Made by a program: the position numbers and the translations under genes
The notes under the pieces: generated by a model
Seen by the model: the letters and a program-made list of their open reading frames with translations, nothing else
Told to the model about the DNA's origin: nothing
Databases searched by the model: none
Shown here: positions 1 to 6,196 of the stretch, piece after piece
Position numbering within the stretch: the first letter of the stretch is position 1
Layout: each line of letters starts with the position of its first letter
Assembly (NCBI GenBank): GCA_035628505.1
Contig: DASPJR010000063.1
Span: 1 to 12,878, forward strand
Direction: 5' to 3'
Length of the DNA stretch: 12,878 bases
Origin: DASPJR01 sp035628505
Lineage (GTDB): Bacteria; Planctomycetota; SZUA-567; H5-PLA8

Positions 1-98
1 TCAATCCCCACCAGTATCCCGCGGGGCTTGAAGAAGGACTGTTCGAGCTGCGCACGCGGTTGCTGCTTGAGGCGCGCGGCGTGACTGCGTCGTTGTAG
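1..98 (+). CDS. pncB: Nicotinate phosphoribosyltransferase, C-terminal fragment (probable)
   Basis: The frame is open from the window edge (first full codon at 3) to a TAG at 96-98, giving the last 31 residues of a protein. The tail begins NPHQYPAGLEEGLFEL and continues through an Arg/Leu-rich helix. This resembles the extreme C-terminus of the nicotinate phosphoribosyltransferase family, where an NPH-x-YPVGL-like stretch is followed by a helix. That enzyme makes nicotinate mononucleotide from nicotinate and PRPP. The identification rests on this short tail plus the neighbours (nadE directly downstream, pncA further on), so it is tentative. The last sense codon and the stop (TTGTAG) lie inside the left arm of the inverted-repeat element at 93-192, so the present C-terminus may have been set by that element. 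Confidence 0.6.
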   Translation, partial: NPHQYPAGLEEGLFELRTRLLLEARGVTASL

Positions 99-192
99 CG
101 CAGGCTTCCAGCCTGCGAGCAATCGTCTTCGCCGTTCGGCACGAGCAAACGATCGTTCCCAACGGCGGGCAGGCAAGATGCCTGCGCTACAA
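93..192. repeat. 100-bp REPIN-like inverted-repeat element
   Basis: The element is bounded by a perfect 13-bp inverted repeat: TTGTAGCGCAGGC at 93-105 and its reverse complement at 180-192. Each end also folds on itself. GCAGGCT-tcc-AGCCTGC lies at 100-116 and GCAGGCA-aga-TGCCTGC at 169-185. Two hairpins in inverted orientation around a roughly 50-bp centre match the layout of a REP doublet (REPIN). The left arm contains the pncB stop codon. The right arm ends at the A-run leading into the nadE ribosome-binding site. The element could be a non-autonomous mobile repeat, an mRNA-stabilising or attenuating structure between two cotranscribed genes, or both. No transposase is visible in the window. 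Confidence 0.75.
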
Positions 193-200
193 AGGAGGTG
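193..200 (+). promoter_or_regulatory. Ribosome-binding site fixing the nadE start
   Basis: AGGAGGTG, a full-length Shine-Dalgarno match, sits 4 nt before ATG 205. It makes 205 the preferred start over the in-frame ATG at 178, which lies inside the repeat element and has no such site. A nearly identical context (GGGAGGTGGACA) precedes pncA. Confidence 0.85.
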
Positions 201-204
201 GACC

Positions 205-2184
205 ATGAAACTCATCAAAGTCGCTGCCGCGGTGCTGAATCAGACGCCGCTCGACTGGGCCGACAACAAGGCGAATATTCTGGCCGCAATTGAGTCCGCC
301 CGCGCGCAGGGAGTAAGCATTCTCTGCCTTCCGGAAATGTGCATCTGCGGTTACGGCTGCGAAGACGCGTTTCATTCTCCCGGCCTGCACCGCACTGCCT
401 GGGCGCTGCTGCAGGAAATTCTTCCCGCAACCAGGGGCATGATTGTCTCGCTCGGCCTGCCCATCATGCACCGTAATGGCATTTTCAATGCCGCGTGCCT
501 TGGCGCTGACGGAAAAATTCTCGGCTTCGCGTGCAAGCGCTTCCTCGCAGGTGACGGCATCCATTACGAACCTCGCTGGTTCAAGCCATGGCCGGACGGC
601 GTGGCTGCAACCATGAATGTCGAGGGCATCGATTACCGCATCGGCGATCTGCATTTCGACGTCGGCGGCGTGCGCATCGGCTTTGAGATCTGCGAAGATG
701 CCTGGGTCGCCAAGCGGCCAGGCAGCACGCTGGCGCTCGAAGGCGTGGACATCATTCTCAATCCAAGCGCCAGCCACTTCGCGTTCGGCAAGCTTGAAGT
801 GCGCAAGCGTTTTGTGCTCGAAGGCTCCCGCGCCTTTGGCGTCACGTACGTCTACAGCAATCTGCTGGGCAATGAAGCCGGGCGCATTATTTACGATGGC
901 GGCGCGCTGATCGCCTCGGGCGGCAAGATGCTCGCGATTGGGCCACGCTTTTCCTTCGCCAATCAGATCGTTACTTCGGCTGTGGTCGACATCGATACCA
1001 CGCGCATGGGCCAGGCGCGTACGGCCAGCTTTATGCCCGAACTCAAGCGTGTTGAGCCGGAAGCAGTCGTCGCCCCGTTCAACTGGCCTGACGTTCAGCT
1101 CGGCCATATTCAGGTCGAACAGGCCAGATGGGAGACCGGCACGCACGTAAAAGAGGAAGAGTTCACACGGGCCGAAACGCTGGCGCTCTTCGATTATATG
1201 CGCAAGAGCCGCTCCGCCGGGTTTGTCGTCTCGCTCAGTGGCGGCTCGGATTCCGCTGCCGTGTGTTGCCTTGTGGCGCTGACGCTTCAGCGAGCCACGG
1301 CCGAGCTTGGCGTTGACGGCGTGCTGCAGAAGCTCGGCTATCTTAAGAGCGTTCAAGCCGCGAAGAAGGCAGACCTTCGCGCGCTGCTCACGTGTGTCTA
1401 TCAGGCGACTGAGAACAGCTCGGAGCTGACGCGCAACGCCGCGCGAGTTCTGGCCGAAGCGCTCGGCGCGGATTTCCTCGACATCAACGTCAACAGCATC
1501 GTCAAAGACTATGTCGGCCTGATCTCCCGCGGCATCAACCGGCAGCTCGACTGGAGCACCGATGATCTGGCGCTGCAGAACATCCAGGCGCGCGTCCGCG
1601 CCCCGGGCGTGTGGCTGCTCGCGAATATTCGCAACGCGCTGCTGCTCACCACCAGCGACCGCTCAGAAGCCGCGGTCGGTTACGCCACTATGGATGGCGA
1701 CACGGCTGGCGGGCTGGCTCCGATTGCCGGCATCGACAAGGCATTTCTGCGGCACTGGCTGCGCTGGCTGGAAAGCACCGGCCCCGAAGGTCTCAAACCG
1801 ATCCCTGCGCTAAAAGTCGTAAACAGCCAGCCGGCCAGCCCCGAGTTGCGCCCTCTCGAGATGAAGCAGACGGCCGAGCAGGATCTGATGCCCTACGACT
1901 TGCTTGACGCCATCGAGCGCGCGGTCATTCGCGACAAGAAAACGCCACTTGAAGCGTATGGTCTGGCGCGCGCACATTTCCCGCAGCACAGCCCGGCGCA
2001 GCTGCGCGCGTGGATCGAACGCTTCTTTACGCTCTGGTGCCGCAACCAGTGGAAGCGCGAACGCTACGCGCCAAGCTTCCACCTTGATGACGAGAATCTT
2101 GATCCCAAGACCTGGTGCCGCTTCCCGATTCTCTCCGGCGGATTCGAACGCGAGCTGGCTGAACTGCGGGCGGCGAAGGATTAG
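205..2184 (+). CDS. nadE: Glutamine-dependent NAD+ synthetase
   Basis: Catalyses the last step of NAD+ synthesis: amidation of nicotinate adenine dinucleotide with ATP, using ammonia released from glutamine. The 659-residue protein has the two expected domains. The N-terminal nitrilase-like glutaminase spans about residues 1-270, with an apparent Glu-Lys-Cys triad: E44 in CLPEMCICGYG, K111 in CKRFLAGDG and C163 in GFEICEDAW. The C-terminal synthetase has the PP-loop SGGSDS at 345-350, an NIQARVR segment, and TTSDRSEAAVGY (S484-E488) followed by GDTAGGLAPIAG. All key motifs are intact and the length is normal for the two-domain form. It follows pncB after the inverted-repeat element, suggesting cotranscription for NAD+ salvage. 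The C-terminus (AAKD) runs into a 9-nt-period repeat. The assignment is secure. Confidence 0.96.
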   Translation: MKLIKVAAAVLNQTPLDWADNKANILAAIESARAQGVSILCLPEMCICGYGCEDAFHSPGLHRTAWALLQEILPATRGMIVSLGLPIMHRNGIFNAACLGADGKILGFACKRFLAGDGIHYEPRWFKPWPDGVAATMNVEGIDYRIGDLHFDVGGVRIGFEICEDAWVAKRPGSTLALEGVDIILNPSASHFAFGKLEVRKRFVLEGSRAFGVTYVYSNLLGNEAGRIIYDGGALIASGGKMLAIGPRFSFANQIVTSAVVDIDTTRMGQARTASFMPELKRVEPEAVVAPFNWPDVQLGHIQVEQARWETGTHVKEEEFTRAETLALFDYMRKSRSAGFVVSLSGGSDSAAVCCLVALTLQRATAELGVDGVLQKLGYLKSVQAAKKADLRALLTCVYQATENSSELTRNAARVLAEALGADFLDINVNSIVKDYVGLISRGINRQLDWSTDDLALQNIQARVRAPGVWLLANIRNALLLTTSDRSEAAVGYATMDGDTAGGLAPIAGIDKAFLRHWLRWLESTGPEGLKPIPALKVVNSQPASPELRPLEMKQTAEQDLMPYDLLDAIERAVIRDKKTPLEAYGLARAHFPQHSPAQLRAWIERFFTLWCRNQWKRERYAPSFHLDDENLDPKTWCRFPILSGGFERELAELRAAKD

Positions 2185-2216
2185 CTCACGCAAAGGCGCA
2201 AAGACGCAAAGCAGAG
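2181..2216 (+). repeat. 9-nt-period intergenic repeat, copy A
   Basis: Tandem variants of CGCAAAGAC begin at the nadE stop codon (TTAGCTCACGCAAAGG...). The first 30 positions match copy B at 6197-6232 with two differences. Both copies start at a stop codon and run toward the next gene. Confidence 0.7.
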
Positions 2217-2338
2217 TGTTAAGGTTGAGCTTGGGGGGCTTCTGCGTGCGAGGCGCATGCAGGGGCCCCTCACTACTACTAAGACGATTTGCGTTCGCGA
2301 TTTGTCCGGACTTTTTTGCAGAAAAATTTTCGTGAATG

Positions 2339-2363
2339 CAACCCTTTGCGTATGTAAGGGTTG
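2339..2363. terminator. Stem-loop, possible terminator after nadE
   Basis: CAACCCTT (2339-2346) and AAGGGTTG (2356-2363) form a perfect 8-bp stem with a 9-nt loop, 155 nt beyond the nadE stop. There is no immediate U-tract; the closest T-run (2381-2388) is 17 nt downstream. It may be a weak or factor-dependent terminator, or simply part of a repeat. Confidence 0.3.
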
Positions 2364-2457
2364 TGTTGCCGGGAGGTTGAACTTTTTTTCATCTGCTTTC
2401 CTGCTGAGTCTGCACTGTGCACTGATCGAGCCACTTATTTGTCTCTCTCACTTTTTT

Positions 2458-2491
2458 CCTTGGCGCTCTTGGCGTCTTGGCGTCCTTGGCG
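2458..2491 (-). repeat. 9-nt-period intergenic repeat, copy E (inverted)
   Basis: Read on the minus strand this is a run of CGCCAAGAC variants, the same family as copy C at 3283-3317. It lies upstream of the Nudix regulator promoter and opposes copy A at the other end of the same gap. Confidence 0.65.
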
Positions 2492-2522
2492 AATGAAAAC
2501 AAAAAGCATTTGGTCAGAATAT

Positions 2523-2551
2523 TTGACAAAGTGTCGCGTGTACACTATATT
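2523..2551 (+). promoter_or_regulatory. Sigma70-type promoter of the Nudix regulator
   Basis: A perfect -35 box TTGACA (2523-2528) is followed after exactly 17 bp by a near-consensus -10 box TATATT (2546-2551). Transcription would start near 2558, about 33 nt before the ATG at 2591. This is the best promoter seen in the window, and its -10 box lies inside the palindrome at 2542-2556. Confidence 0.75.
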
Positions 2552-2556
2552 AGTGT
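2542..2556. promoter_or_regulatory. Operator-like palindrome over the -10 box
   Basis: ACACTA-tat-TAGTGT is a perfect 6-bp inverted repeat with a 3-bp centre, covering the -10 box. A second symmetric pair, GTGTC (2531-2535) and GACAC (2563-2567), shares the same centre at 2549. A repressor bound here would block RNA polymerase. The natural candidate is the product of the gene that follows, an NrtR-type protein, since such regulators often control their own locus. No second copy was noticed elsewhere in the window. The binding partner is inferred. Confidence 0.6.
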
Positions 2557-2590
2557 TGTGGGGACACAAAGACGAAACGAGGAACGAAAG

Positions 2591-3280
2591 ATGCCTTACA
2601 CGTACGAATACCCGCGGCCCAGTCTGACAGTCGACTGCGTCATCTTTGGCCTGGACGAAGGCGATCTCAAGGTGCTGCTGATCCAGCGCGACATCGAACC
2701 CTTCAAAGGCCGCTGGGCGCTGCCGGGCGGGTTCGTGCGGCTCGATGAATCACTCGAAGAGGCCGCCAAGCGCGAACTGCAGGAAGAGACCGGCGTGAGC
2801 AGCGTCTACCTCGAACAGCTCTACACCTTCGGCGACCTCGGCCGTGATCCGCGTGAGCGCGTGGTAACCGTTTCCTACTACGCGCTGGTCAATCTCGCTG
2901 ATCACCGCGTAAAAGCCACCACGGACGCACGCGACGCTGCGTGGTTCTCCGTGAGCGACGTGCCGCGCCTGGCGTTTGACCACGAAAAGATTCTGGATAC
3001 GGCGCTGCTGCGTCTGAAAGGAAAGGTGCGCTACCAGCCGGTTGGCTTCGAGCTGCTGCCAAAGAAATTCACGCTGACGCAGCTGCAGCGCCTGTACGAA
3101 CGCGTGCTCGAACGGCCGCTGGATAAGCGCAATTTCCGTAAAAAGATCCTCAGCATGGATCTGCTGATCGAGACGGACGAAATCGAGCAGGACGTCGCAC
3201 ACCGCGCCGCTCGGCTCTACATGTTCGACGAGAAGAAATACGAGAAGCTGGTGAAGCAGGGGTTCAACTTCGAGCTGTGA
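2591..3280 (+). CDS. nrtR: NrtR-type regulator: Nudix domain plus winged helix
   Basis: The 229-residue protein has an N-terminal Nudix domain (about 1-140) and a C-terminal winged-helix-like region (about 150-229) containing FTLTQLQRLYERVLERPLDK and RNFRKKIL. This is the architecture of NrtR, the ADP-ribose-responsive repressor of NAD+ salvage genes. The Nudix box is complete (G47, E53, R61-E62, E65-E66, G68), so the domain may also hydrolyse ADP-ribose or a related nucleotide. Many characterised NrtR proteins have lost this activity. ATG 2591 is chosen because it sits downstream of the promoter at 2523-2551; an earlier in-frame start would lie upstream of the transcript. pncA follows after 57 nt, fitting an NAD+ regulatory role. 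The alternative is a purely enzymatic Nudix protein of the same COG; the C-terminal domain and operator argue for regulation. Confidence 0.8.
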   Translation: MPYTYEYPRPSLTVDCVIFGLDEGDLKVLLIQRDIEPFKGRWALPGGFVRLDESLEEAAKRELQEETGVSSVYLEQLYTFGDLGRDPRERVVTVSYYALVNLADHRVKATTDARDAAWFSVSDVPRLAFDHEKILDTALLRLKGKVRYQPVGFELLPKKFTLTQLQRLYERVLERPLDKRNFRKKILSMDLLIETDEIEQDVAHRAARLYMFDEKKYEKLVKQGFNFEL

Positions 3281-3282
3281 AC

Positions 3283-3317
3283 GGCTGAGCCGCCAAGGCG
3301 CCAAGACGCCAGGAAGG
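3283..3317 (+). repeat. 9-nt-period intergenic repeat, copy C
   Basis: Three tandem variants of CGCCAAGRC start 2 nt after the Nudix regulator stop codon and run up to the purine-rich ribosome-binding site of pncA. The family is the same as copies A, B, D, E and F. Confidence 0.65.
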
Positions 3318-3337
3318 GCGGAAAAGGGAGGTGGACA

Positions 3338-3973
3338 ATGAACGCACTCATTATCGTCGACGTACAGAATGACTTCATTCCCGGCGGCGCGCTGGCTGTG
3401 CCGGAGGGCGATCGGGTGGTGCCGGTGATCAACCGGCTGCAGGAACGCTTCGAGCTGGTCGTGGCCACGCAGGACTGGCATCCGGCCGATCACGGCAGCT
3501 TTGCCGCCAATCATCCAGGGCGAAAGCTCTTCGAAGTCGTCGATCTCAACGGTCTGCCGCAGGTTCTCTGGCCGGTGCATTGCGTTCAGAACACACCCGG
3601 CGCCGCCTTCGTGAAGGAACTCGATACGTGGCAGATTCAGCGCGTGTTCCAGAAGGGCACCGATCCGGGAATCGACAGCTACAGCGGCCTGTTCGATAAC
3701 GGGCGCCGCAAATCAACAGGCTTGAGTGAATTCCTGAAAGCACGCGGCGTGCAAGAGGTGTTTATCTGCGGCCTGGCGACCGATTACTGCGTGAAGTTCA
3801 CCGCGCTCGATGCTAAACGTCTCGGCTTCGAGACCACAGTGATCGAAGATGCCTGCCGCGGCGTAAACCTGAAGCCGGCGGATGTCGCCGACGCGATCGC
3901 AGAAATGAAAGCCGCCGGCGTGAACGTTACGACGTCGAAAAAACTTCTCGCCGCCGAGACGCAGAGGCGCTGA
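3338..3973 (+). CDS. pncA: Nicotinamidase
   Basis: Hydrolyses nicotinamide to nicotinate and ammonia, the first step of bacterial nicotinamide recycling. The 211-residue product has the isochorismatase-like fold signature. The catalytic triad is D8 (IIVDVQNDF), K106 (QKGTDP) and C151 (GLATDYCV). The metal-site residues are D46, H48 and H52 in DWHPADH, with H81 in WPVHCV. The length is close to that of E. coli PncA. A strong site, GGGAGGTGG, precedes ATG 3338. It lies 57 nt after the NrtR-type gene and is probably cotranscribed with it. Nicotinamide released by any ADP-ribosyltransferase would be recycled here toward PncB and NadE. The last residues (AAETQRR) are encoded by repeat copy D, so the repeat appears to have extended or replaced the original C-terminus. 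Confidence 0.96.
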   Translation: MNALIIVDVQNDFIPGGALAVPEGDRVVPVINRLQERFELVVATQDWHPADHGSFAANHPGRKLFEVVDLNGLPQVLWPVHCVQNTPGAAFVKELDTWQIQRVFQKGTDPGIDSYSGLFDNGRRKSTGLSEFLKARGVQEVFICGLATDYCVKFTALDAKRLGFETTVIEDACRGVNLKPADVADAIAEMKAAGVNVTTSKKLLAAETQRR

Positions 3974-3980
3974 GAAAAGG
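3947..3980 (+). repeat. 9-nt-period repeat, copy D, overlapping the pncA end
   Basis: The run CCGCCGAGACGCAGAGGCG and its flanks are variants of the same unit as copies A-C, but here they lie within the last codons and stop (3971-3973) of pncA. Copy F opposes it at the far end of the same gap. Confidence 0.6.
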
Positions 3981-3982
3981 GA

Positions 3983-4019
3983 CAGTGGGCAGTAGGCAGA
4001 ATGCAGGTGGCAGTGGGCA
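3983..4019. repeat. CAGTGGGCA direct-repeat cluster
   Basis: CAGTGGGCA occurs at 3983-3991 and 4011-4019, with looser variants (AGTAGGCAG, GCAGGTGG) between them. It is low-complexity intergenic sequence with no coding sign. Confidence 0.5.
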
Positions 4020-4163
4020 TAGCCAGATGGCGGTAGGAAAGGTGGAACTGGCGATTGCTGGAAGACAGGAAACACCAGGCCGCAGTGCGACAGCGCAGAG
4101 CGTAGTAAATCGAGAAGCGCAAATTGCAGTTGGCTGCCGTGCGCGCAGCGCACGTCGCAGTAA

Positions 4164-4272
4164 GCCGCGGAGCGGCGACAGAATAGTAGCCCCGGGTGAA
4201 GCGAGCGGAGCGAGCGCAACCCGGGGTAAGTGCCCCCCAAAGGCATCACAGAGCCCCGGAGGGGCGACAGAA
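4164..4272. repeat. GC-rich palindromic intergenic module
   Basis: Two related 20-mers, GCCGCGGAGCGGCGACAGAA (4164-4183) and GCCCCGGAGGGGCGACAGAA (4253-4272), flank a perfect 8-bp stem, CCCCGGGT (4190-4197) and ACCCGGGG (4219-4226). The stem encloses a GAGCGGAGCGAGC-type loop. Each flanking 20-mer also starts with its own palindrome. Repeats of this style occur in large numbers in some Acidobacteriota and Verrucomicrobiota genomes; that comparison is from memory. Confidence 0.65.
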
Positions 4273-4285
4273 AGAAAACAGAAAC

Positions 4286-4310
4286 ATTCGTGTCTTCGAG
4301 TCTTCGTGTC
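4286..4310 (-). repeat. 9-nt-period intergenic repeat, copy F (inverted)
   Basis: On the minus strand this reads as GACACGAAGACTCGAAGACA and its continuation, a variant of the same 9-nt unit in inverted orientation, ending 29 nt before the vault-like gene. Confidence 0.55.
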
Positions 4311-4339
4311 AAAGCTGTTGAGAGAAAGCGAGGCGACCC

Positions 4340-5542
4340 ATGATTGGATTCCGGACAGTGCGGCAGGGTGAGCGCGCGGCGGTGTGGGACAACCGCGGAA
4401 AAATCCGGCGCGTTGATGGCCCGCGCCTTCTTTTCCTTTTCGGTGAAAGCGTGCAGATGCTGCCGCTGCATTCGGCCGAGCCCGGCGAATACCTGGTCAT
4501 CACCTTTAAGGACGGACACAAGGAACACCGTCCCGGGCCGGCCGCGGTGTTCTTCGACCCCGTCGAACACGAAACCATTGACGTCGAGCCTGCGCTGGCG
4601 CTGGATGCGAATGAATCGATCGTCGTGTACCGCCAGGAAGGACAATCGGTGCGGCGGCGCGTCGTGCGCGGACCGGAGCTCTTCGTCCCCGCGGCCAATG
4701 AGTGGCTGCATCAATTTTGCTGGCATGGCGCCGATCCAGTGAATCCCAAGCGCAAAATTCCGGGCGCTCTGCAATTCTCGAAGCTGCGCGTCATTCCCGA
4801 CCAGATGTACTTCGACGTCGAAGACGCGCGCACCTCAGATGACGCGCTGCTGACGGTGAAACTGATGATCTTTTTTGAGCTCGCCGAAATCGAAGTGATG
4901 CTCGACCAGACGCATGATCCCGTCGCGGATTTCATCAACGCCGTCAGTGCCGACGTGATCGACTTCGCCGCCGCGCATTCATTCGAGAGTTTCAAGGACC
5001 AGACGGAGAAGCTCAGCAGCCTGGCGACGTACCCACAACTGCTGCAGCGCGCTCAGCGCATCGGGTATCAGATCAACAAGGTCGTGTACCGCGGCTATCA
5101 CGCCAGCAGCAAACTGCAGAGCATGCATGACAGCGCCATAGAAGCGCGTACGCAGCTGAAGCTTGAAGCTGAGACCGAGGAGCAGGCGCAGCAGCTTGCT
5201 GATCTAAAGCTCTCGCGCGAAGCCGAGCGGGCTGTGCAGCGGCGCGAAATGGAAAAGGTCGAGGCCGCTCATGCCGCATCCATGAAGAAAGCCGCACACG
5301 ATGAAATCCTGCGCGAGCGCCAGGCGGAGGCGCAGCAGAAGCTCGAAGCGCGCCGCCAGCTCAATGCACTGGAATTGCAGAACCGCCAGGCGCAGCATCG
5401 CGAGCAGGCGCTGCACTTAAAGGAGTATCGTGAAATGCAGATCGACCTGACGCGTTACCTCGTCGCGCGTTATCAGAACCCAGACCGGCTGATCCGCATC
5501 GACGGAAACGGCAGCAAGCCGCAGCTGCACCTGCATGAATGA
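4340..5542 (+). CDS. Major vault protein-like protein (repeats, shoulder, cap helix)
   Basis: The 400-residue protein resembles the C-terminal half of eukaryotic major vault protein (about 890 residues). Three vault-type beta repeats are visible at about 10-42, 46-83 and 84-127. Each carries an Arg/Pro-Gly-Pro element then a hydrophobic strand and Glu: RRVDGPRLLFLFGESV, HRPGPAAVFFDPVEH, RRVVRGPELFVPAANEW. A shoulder (SPFH/band-7-like) region follows at about 140-255, with MYFDVEDARTSDDALLTVKL then FFELAEIEV, comparable in position to the shoulder strands of the rat and human protein. Residues about 256-380 form one long Glu/Gln/Ala/Arg-rich helix, as in the vault cap. No signal peptide or membrane segment is seen, so it should be cytosolic and may oligomerise into rings or shells. 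Its job here is unknown. An SPFH scaffold protein is the main alternative. Confidence 0.75.
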   Translation: MIGFRTVRQGERAAVWDNRGKIRRVDGPRLLFLFGESVQMLPLHSAEPGEYLVITFKDGHKEHRPGPAAVFFDPVEHETIDVEPALALDANESIVVYRQEGQSVRRRVVRGPELFVPAANEWLHQFCWHGADPVNPKRKIPGALQFSKLRVIPDQMYFDVEDARTSDDALLTVKLMIFFELAEIEVMLDQTHDPVADFINAVSADVIDFAAAHSFESFKDQTEKLSSLATYPQLLQRAQRIGYQINKVVYRGYHASSKLQSMHDSAIEARTQLKLEAETEEQAQQLADLKLSREAERAVQRREMEKVEAAHAASMKKAAHDEILRERQAEAQQKLEARRQLNALELQNRQAQHREQALHLKEYREMQIDLTRYLVARYQNPDRLIRIDGNGSKPQLHLHE

Positions 5543-5592
5543 AGGAGAGAATTCATCGCAGAAGCCTCACGACGCGGAAAAAAATCTGTTGT

Positions 5593-5632
5593 ACTCCCCT
5601 CCCCTTGCGGGAGGGGGTAGGGGGAGGGGTTA
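5593..5632. repeat. C-run/G-run palindromic repeat
   Basis: CTCCCCTCCCCTTGCGGGAGG and the following G-rich half form a strong imperfect hairpin between the vault-like and Nudix genes. This sequence style (CCCCTTGCGGGAGGGGG) is a widespread dispersed repeat in bacterial intergenic regions. It could impede transcription or stabilise RNA ends. It also introduces a spurious upstream extension of the Nudix reading frame. Confidence 0.6.
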
Positions 5633-5676
5633 GCCGTGGTCTGCAGTTCACGGCAAGCAAACGAAATGAGGACACC

Positions 5677-6195
5677 ATGAACGAAAAACAAACCGTCGCG
5701 TGCGGAAAATTCCTGAAGCTCGTCAAAGACGGCCGCTGGGAATACGCCGAGCGCGTGAACAGCAGCGGCGCGGTCGCGATCGTCGCGGTCACCGATGAAG
5801 GCAAGCTGATCCTCGTCGAACAGTTCCGCGTGCCGCTCGGCAAACGGTCCATCGAACTCCCCGCAGGCCTGGCCGGCGACGACGCGGGAAAATTCGGCGA
5901 GGCACTGGCAAACGCTGCAACGCGGGAGCTGCTCGAGGAAACCGGCTACGAGGCGGGCGTCATGGAGTTCATGACCGAAGGCGCGTCGTCCGCGGGCCTG
6001 ACCAGCGAAACGATCGCGATTTTCCGGGCGCGTCATTTAAAGAAAGTCGGCGCCGGCGGCGGCGACGCTCAAGAGGACATCCTCGTCCACGAAATCCCGC
6101 TCACCCAGGTGCCCGGGTGGATCGCGCAGCAACGCGCCGCCGGCAAAGAGGTGGACCTGAAAGTCTTCGCCGGGCTCTGGTTCGCGGGGAAGTGA
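5677..6195 (+). CDS. Nudix hydrolase, ADP-ribose pyrophosphatase type
   Basis: Predicted to split ADP-ribose into AMP and ribose-5-phosphate. The 172-residue protein has the features of the ADP-ribose pyrophosphatase branch: VEQFRVPLGKRSIELPAG (48-64), then the Nudix box core with E75, R83-E84 and E87-E88 in RELLEETGY, then SSAGLTSETI (104-113), which corresponds to the proline/glutamate loop of that branch. The loop before the first box Glu (GDDAGKFGE) is longer than the minimal consensus, a variation common in this branch. ATG 5677 is used because GAGG lies just upstream; an in-frame start at 5539 would translate through the palindromic repeat. It lies 134 nt after the vault-like gene and 50 nt before the first ADP-ribosylglycohydrolase, which would supply its substrate. 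Confidence 0.88.
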   Translation: MNEKQTVACGKFLKLVKDGRWEYAERVNSSGAVAIVAVTDEGKLILVEQFRVPLGKRSIELPAGLAGDDAGKFGEALANAATRELLEETGYEAGVMEFMTEGASSAGLTSETIAIFRARHLKKVGAGGGDAQEDILVHEIPLTQVPGWIAQQRAAGKEVDLKVFAGLWFAGK

Positions 6196-6196
6196 T

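Larger units (their letters stand above)
2185..2522. other. Intergenic region between nadE and the Nudix regulator
   Basis: No convincing gene is present. The stretch starts with repeat copy A and ends with inverted copy E. Between them are a GC-rich piece followed by CTACTACTA, several T-runs (2311-2317, 2381-2388, 2451-2457) and a stem-loop at 2339-2363. Reading frames crossing it have no Shine-Dalgarno site and low-complexity translations. It separates the pncB-nadE transcript from the next unit, which has its own promoter. Confidence 0.6.
4020..4339. other. Repeat-filled gap before the vault-like gene
   Basis: No gene is supported. The gap holds a small hairpin, GTGCGC-gca-GCGCAC (4139-4153), the GC-rich palindromic module at 4164-4272 and inverted repeat copy F. 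A GAGG Shine-Dalgarno site at about 4329-4332 precedes the ATG at 4340. No clear -35/-10 pair was seen, so the vault-like gene may be read through from pncA or have a promoter that is not obvious. Confidence 0.55.

Noticed and set aside
187..1356. Long open frame on the minus strand opposite nadE (389 codons)
   Set aside because: It lies wholly opposite a secure NAD+ synthetase with intact motifs. The translation has no recognisable domain and is the usual shadow frame of high-GC coding DNA.
2257..2496. Short open frames between nadE and the Nudix regulator
   Set aside because: They cross T-runs and the inverted 9-nt repeat, have no ribosome-binding sites and lie upstream of the mapped-by-eye promoter.
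3985..4371. Plus-strand open frame of 128 codons in the same gap
   Set aside because: It is composed almost entirely of dispersed repeats (CAGTGGGCA cluster, GC-rich module) and overlaps the vault-like start; no protein-like composition.
3713..4774. Minus-strand open frame of 353 codons spanning the pncA/vault-like gap
   Set aside because: It runs opposite two well-supported genes and through obvious palindromic repeats, with no ribosome-binding site and a low-complexity Pro/Leu/Arg translation.
5539..5676. 46-residue N-terminal extension of the Nudix hydrolase
   Set aside because: It would translate the C-run/G-run palindromic repeat (TPLPLREGVGGG) and overlap the end of the vault-like gene. 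ATG 5677 with GAGG gives a normal family length.
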